Part shown: one piece after another, positions 61,551 to 64,000 of the stretch
Position numbering within the stretch: position 1 is the first letter of the stretch
Layout: every line of letters begins with the position of its first letter
Assembly: GCA_018136815.1 (NCBI GenBank)
Contig: CM030933.1
Span: 2,708,144-2,772,143, forward strand
DNA length: 64,000 nt
Source: Isochrysis galbana
Taxonomy: Eukaryota; Haptophyta; Isochrysidales; Isochrysidaceae
Direction: 5' to 3'
Made by a program: the position numbers and the translations under genes
Notes under the pieces: generated by a model
Database searches by the model: none
The model's input: only the letters and a program-made list of their open reading frames with translations
What the model was told of the DNA's origin: nothing

Positions 61551-63792
61551 CTATTGGCCAAACAGCCATCGCGTGAGCTTGGACCGCGGGAGTTGCTGGC
61601 GCGAGAGGTTGGCCCTGTCCGGAGTGCTCTGCATCACATCGGCTGAGTAGAGAACGATTCCACGGGTCTTATTGGTGGGCTTCGCCAGTAGGTATTCCGG
61701 AGCCTCGCCCATGAGCACCGGTTTCAGGAGTGATAGCATCTCTACTCTCGGTAGCGCGAGCAGTGGCTCCAAGAGGGCCAGCCCGTAGTATCGGGCCGGC
61801 CGAGAGCCCGCGGCATGTGCAGTTGCGCGCTTCCACCACTGCCAGGAATTGTGCCCTCTCAAAGGCCACATCCCATTGTGGTCTTCAAGGGGCGAGAGGT
61901 CCACGTCATTCCGGCGCCCAGCCTCATAGAAGAGCCACGCCCGAACATTAAAAGGGTTGGATGGGTTTGGGTGCGGCTTCATCCCGAGGATGAAGCATGT
62001 CTCAATGGTAGAAGCAGGTGCGCGTGGCAAGTGGGCAATTGCTTCGCGTAGAGTGTAGCGCAGATCAACGTCTTCGTACATCGAGAATATTCCTGGAAGC
62101 GGGCCAGAGCGGGGTGGGGGGTGGGGAGGGAGGGTTTGTTTCGCATTGTGCGGCGGCAGGCGCTCCCCACGCTCGTGCTAGGCGCGTGTCGCCAAAAGCG
62201 GCGTGCAGCCGGCACAGCCACCCGCTCTAAGCACAGCCGGCCCACACCACGAGTGGCTCCTCCGTACAAGAGCGCTGTATAGAGCACCCTGGCCGTTGAC
62301 TCGATCAGCCGGGACCACCGCTATATACATGCACGCCTCACCGAATTGCATTGTTGCTCCGCTGTCGCTCAGCCCACATGTGGCGCGGCGGGTGTCGGAG
62401 ATCTCTCGGGGCGGGCTGTAGCGCTCCGGCGGCTTAGGTTTCGAGCAGCAGGCCACCTCGGTATGTGGCGGTGTCCAACCCCAGCTTTCCTCGCATGAGG
62501 AGCACTGGAAGGGGTCACGCTCGACACCAGCCGTTGCGAGGTATGCGCCCGCCACATAGTCAGAGCGTTCAGCAGAACGCGTGTAGTGCGCCCACAGAGT
62601 GTTCCCGTTTATCAACGTTGCACGCTCCGCCCAGTTCACCCAGAAGACGTTGTGTTCCCACCGCCTCATCGCGAGAAACGTGAGCGGCAGTCGGCGCTCA
62701 GAGGCCTCCCGGTGGACCATGGCGCCGAGAGCAGCATCCTCGTGCGTCCAAATTGGCGGCTTTTCGTTTTGGAAATGGTGCGCAGCGTACTCGCGCACGC
62801 GACTCGAGTTGAAGACCGCCGTGAGGAGGTTACGGCCCACAATCTCGAGTGAGCCGTCGGGGAAGAGAAAGGGGCCGGAGGCGCGCTCGCACGGGCCGCC
62901 GGCGCGCTGCTGGCGGTAGAGCTTGCGCAGCGAGGGTGTTGACTTGGCAGGGGGGCCGTCGTCGCCATGGCCACCGCACGCGGCATTCGGGTCGCCGCCC
63001 TTGGATACAGAGTCCCAGTCCCACATACGGTACACCTGCACGCCGTAGTAGCCAGAGAGCGGGTTGGGCACCTCCCTCTGCATCGCCTGCGCGGGAGCAC
63101 GGGTGGGCGGGCCCGGCAAGGGTCACACGCGTGCGGCGGAGCAACGGATGCACATGGAGCCTCAGCGAGGAGCGAACGCGGTGGCTCGCCTCGACCCGCA
63201 GCTCGCGGCCTGGCAACGGGAGGCTCCACTCTCGCGGCCTGCCGGCCCTGAATTGGCCTCTTACCCTGAGATCGGCCACGAGATTTGGTAGGTGAGGCAT
63301 GGTGTCGTCGTCAAGCTTGCAGGTGTATGGCGCGGCGTGCGCGTGCACGCTGTGCACGAACCACGCTATTGCCTTCTCTGCCACAGCGCGACCTCCATGC
63401 GAGACACCAGACTTGGTCCCGTCATGCGCTTGTAGCAGCGCAATGTCTCCGTACTCCTTCTGCTCAGCGTCGAGCAGCCGTTCTTCCTCGGCGGTGAGCA
63501 TCGAGCGGTGACCAAGGATGAAGGTGAGTGTCGCGTCGCACGGCGCCTCACGCAGCATCTCGTCGCGCGCGCGCCGCATCCTGCTCCGCCTCGCAGCATT
63601 CTTTGGGGCGGAGATGACTCCGACAGCGAGCGTCGGCGGCCGAGGGCAGATGTGGTGGTGCGGCGAGAGGGAGGGCGCACTCACCGGAGGTGCGAGGCGC
63701 GCCTGCTCACGGCCGATGGCGAGCGCGAGCCGAAGGAGTGCCGTGCGAGAGGGAGGCTCACCCTCCGCGTACCGGCGGGAACGGGAAGACAT
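61551..63792 (-). CDS. Glycosyltransferase family 31-like protein
   Basis: There are three exons on the minus strand, 63792-63265, 63086-62288 and 62092-61551, giving 622 residues. The first part reads ATLTFILGHRSMLTAEEERL, EQKEYGDIALLQAHDG and KAIAWFVHSVHAHAAPYTCK followed by LDDDTMPHL, the DxD metal/nucleotide-sugar site of beta-1,3-galactosyltransferase-type GT31 enzymes. Exon 2 supplies PNPLSGYYGVQVYRMWDWDS, FLFPDGSLEIVG and the family's ED motif in WTHEDAALGAMVHR. These normally act in the secretory pathway on glycans. No clear N-terminal membrane anchor is seen. Exon 3 continues GIFSMYEDVDLRYTLREA and TIETCFILGMKPHPNPSNPF, later RNDVDLSPLEDHNG. It echoes the start of the same fold but lacks DDD, possibly a degenerate second module. 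Splice phases are consistent (0, then 1). Confidence 0.7.
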
Positions 63793-64000
63793 GGGAGAGG
63801 AGAGGGAGATGGGAACTGCGAGGGGGAAAGGGAGAGGGGAGGAAGGAGAAGAGAGGGGGGGAGGGTAGGGAGGGAGGGAGGGTGGGTGGGAGGGAGGGAG
63901 AGAGAGGGAGGGAGGGAGGGAGGGAGGGAGGGAGAGGGAGAGAGAGGGAGAGAGAGAGAGAGGGAGGGAGAGAGAGAGAGCGGACAGGCGGCGAGAGCGC
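63793..64000 (-). promoter_or_regulatory. Pyrimidine-rich leader of the GT31-like gene
   Basis: The plus strand is (GA)n and GGGA repeats to the window edge, so CT-rich in the gene's sense, matching the common leader type. Confidence 0.5.

Overview
This is a GC-rich, intron-bearing nuclear fragment of a eukaryote, most likely a photosynthetic flagellate with a complex (secondary) plastid such as a haptophyte. Three things support this. Spliceosomal introns are short (about 90-630 bp, GT-AG). The flagellar/ciliary genes are DYNLT1, a MORN3-like gene and a FAM149-like gene. A three-domain iota-class carbonic anhydrase carries a signal/transit-type leader. The exact lineage cannot be fixed from the window alone. 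A 100-base N run at 56401-56500 is an assembly gap.

Gene layout from left to right: the 3' end of an unrecognised acidic-tailed protein (3-885, +); a TS-N/coiled-coil/SAM protein (2713-5370, -); TFIIIC subunit GTF3C5 (9257-11406, +); a 5S rRNA gene with a degenerate tandem tail (16315-16617, +); a JmjC/cupin-type 2-oxoglutarate oxygenase (18024-19105, +); dynein light chain DYNLT1 (20564-21533, -), divergent from a MORN3-like MORN/EF-hand protein (22149-23371, +); an iota carbonic anhydrase (28891-30588, -); an organellar tryptophanyl-tRNA synthetase (33718-35324, -); a FAM149-like protein (39122-41158, -), divergent from a membrane-embedded metzincin protease (42570-45017, +); a PTEN phosphatase (48696-50249, -); a U-box plus protein-kinase fusion (53825-55723, -); a TAF1A-like Pol I factor (57970-60003, +); and a GT31-like glycosyltransferase (61551-63792, -). 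GTF3C5 and 5S rRNA (Pol III) and TAF1A (Pol I) all belong to stable-RNA transcription. The other genes look like ordinary housekeeping neighbours, not an operon-like system.

The space between genes is mostly mobile DNA. It holds broken LINE-type retrotransposons (gag-like ORF1, endonuclease and reverse-transcriptase pieces). A roughly 0.75-0.85 kb retroposon, here called family F, has 17-18 bp target-site duplications. There is a 958 bp non-autonomous hAT-like element with an exact 8 bp duplication, and a second 8 bp-duplication element that carries a nested family F insertion. The LINE and F copies share an unusual design at the 5' end: a short palindrome whose sequence differs between copies although its stem is kept, placed a few bases before an ATG that in the LINE copies usually reads MERA. 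This is the most original signal I found. Gene starts are commonly preceded by long pyrimidine-rich (sense strand) tracts.
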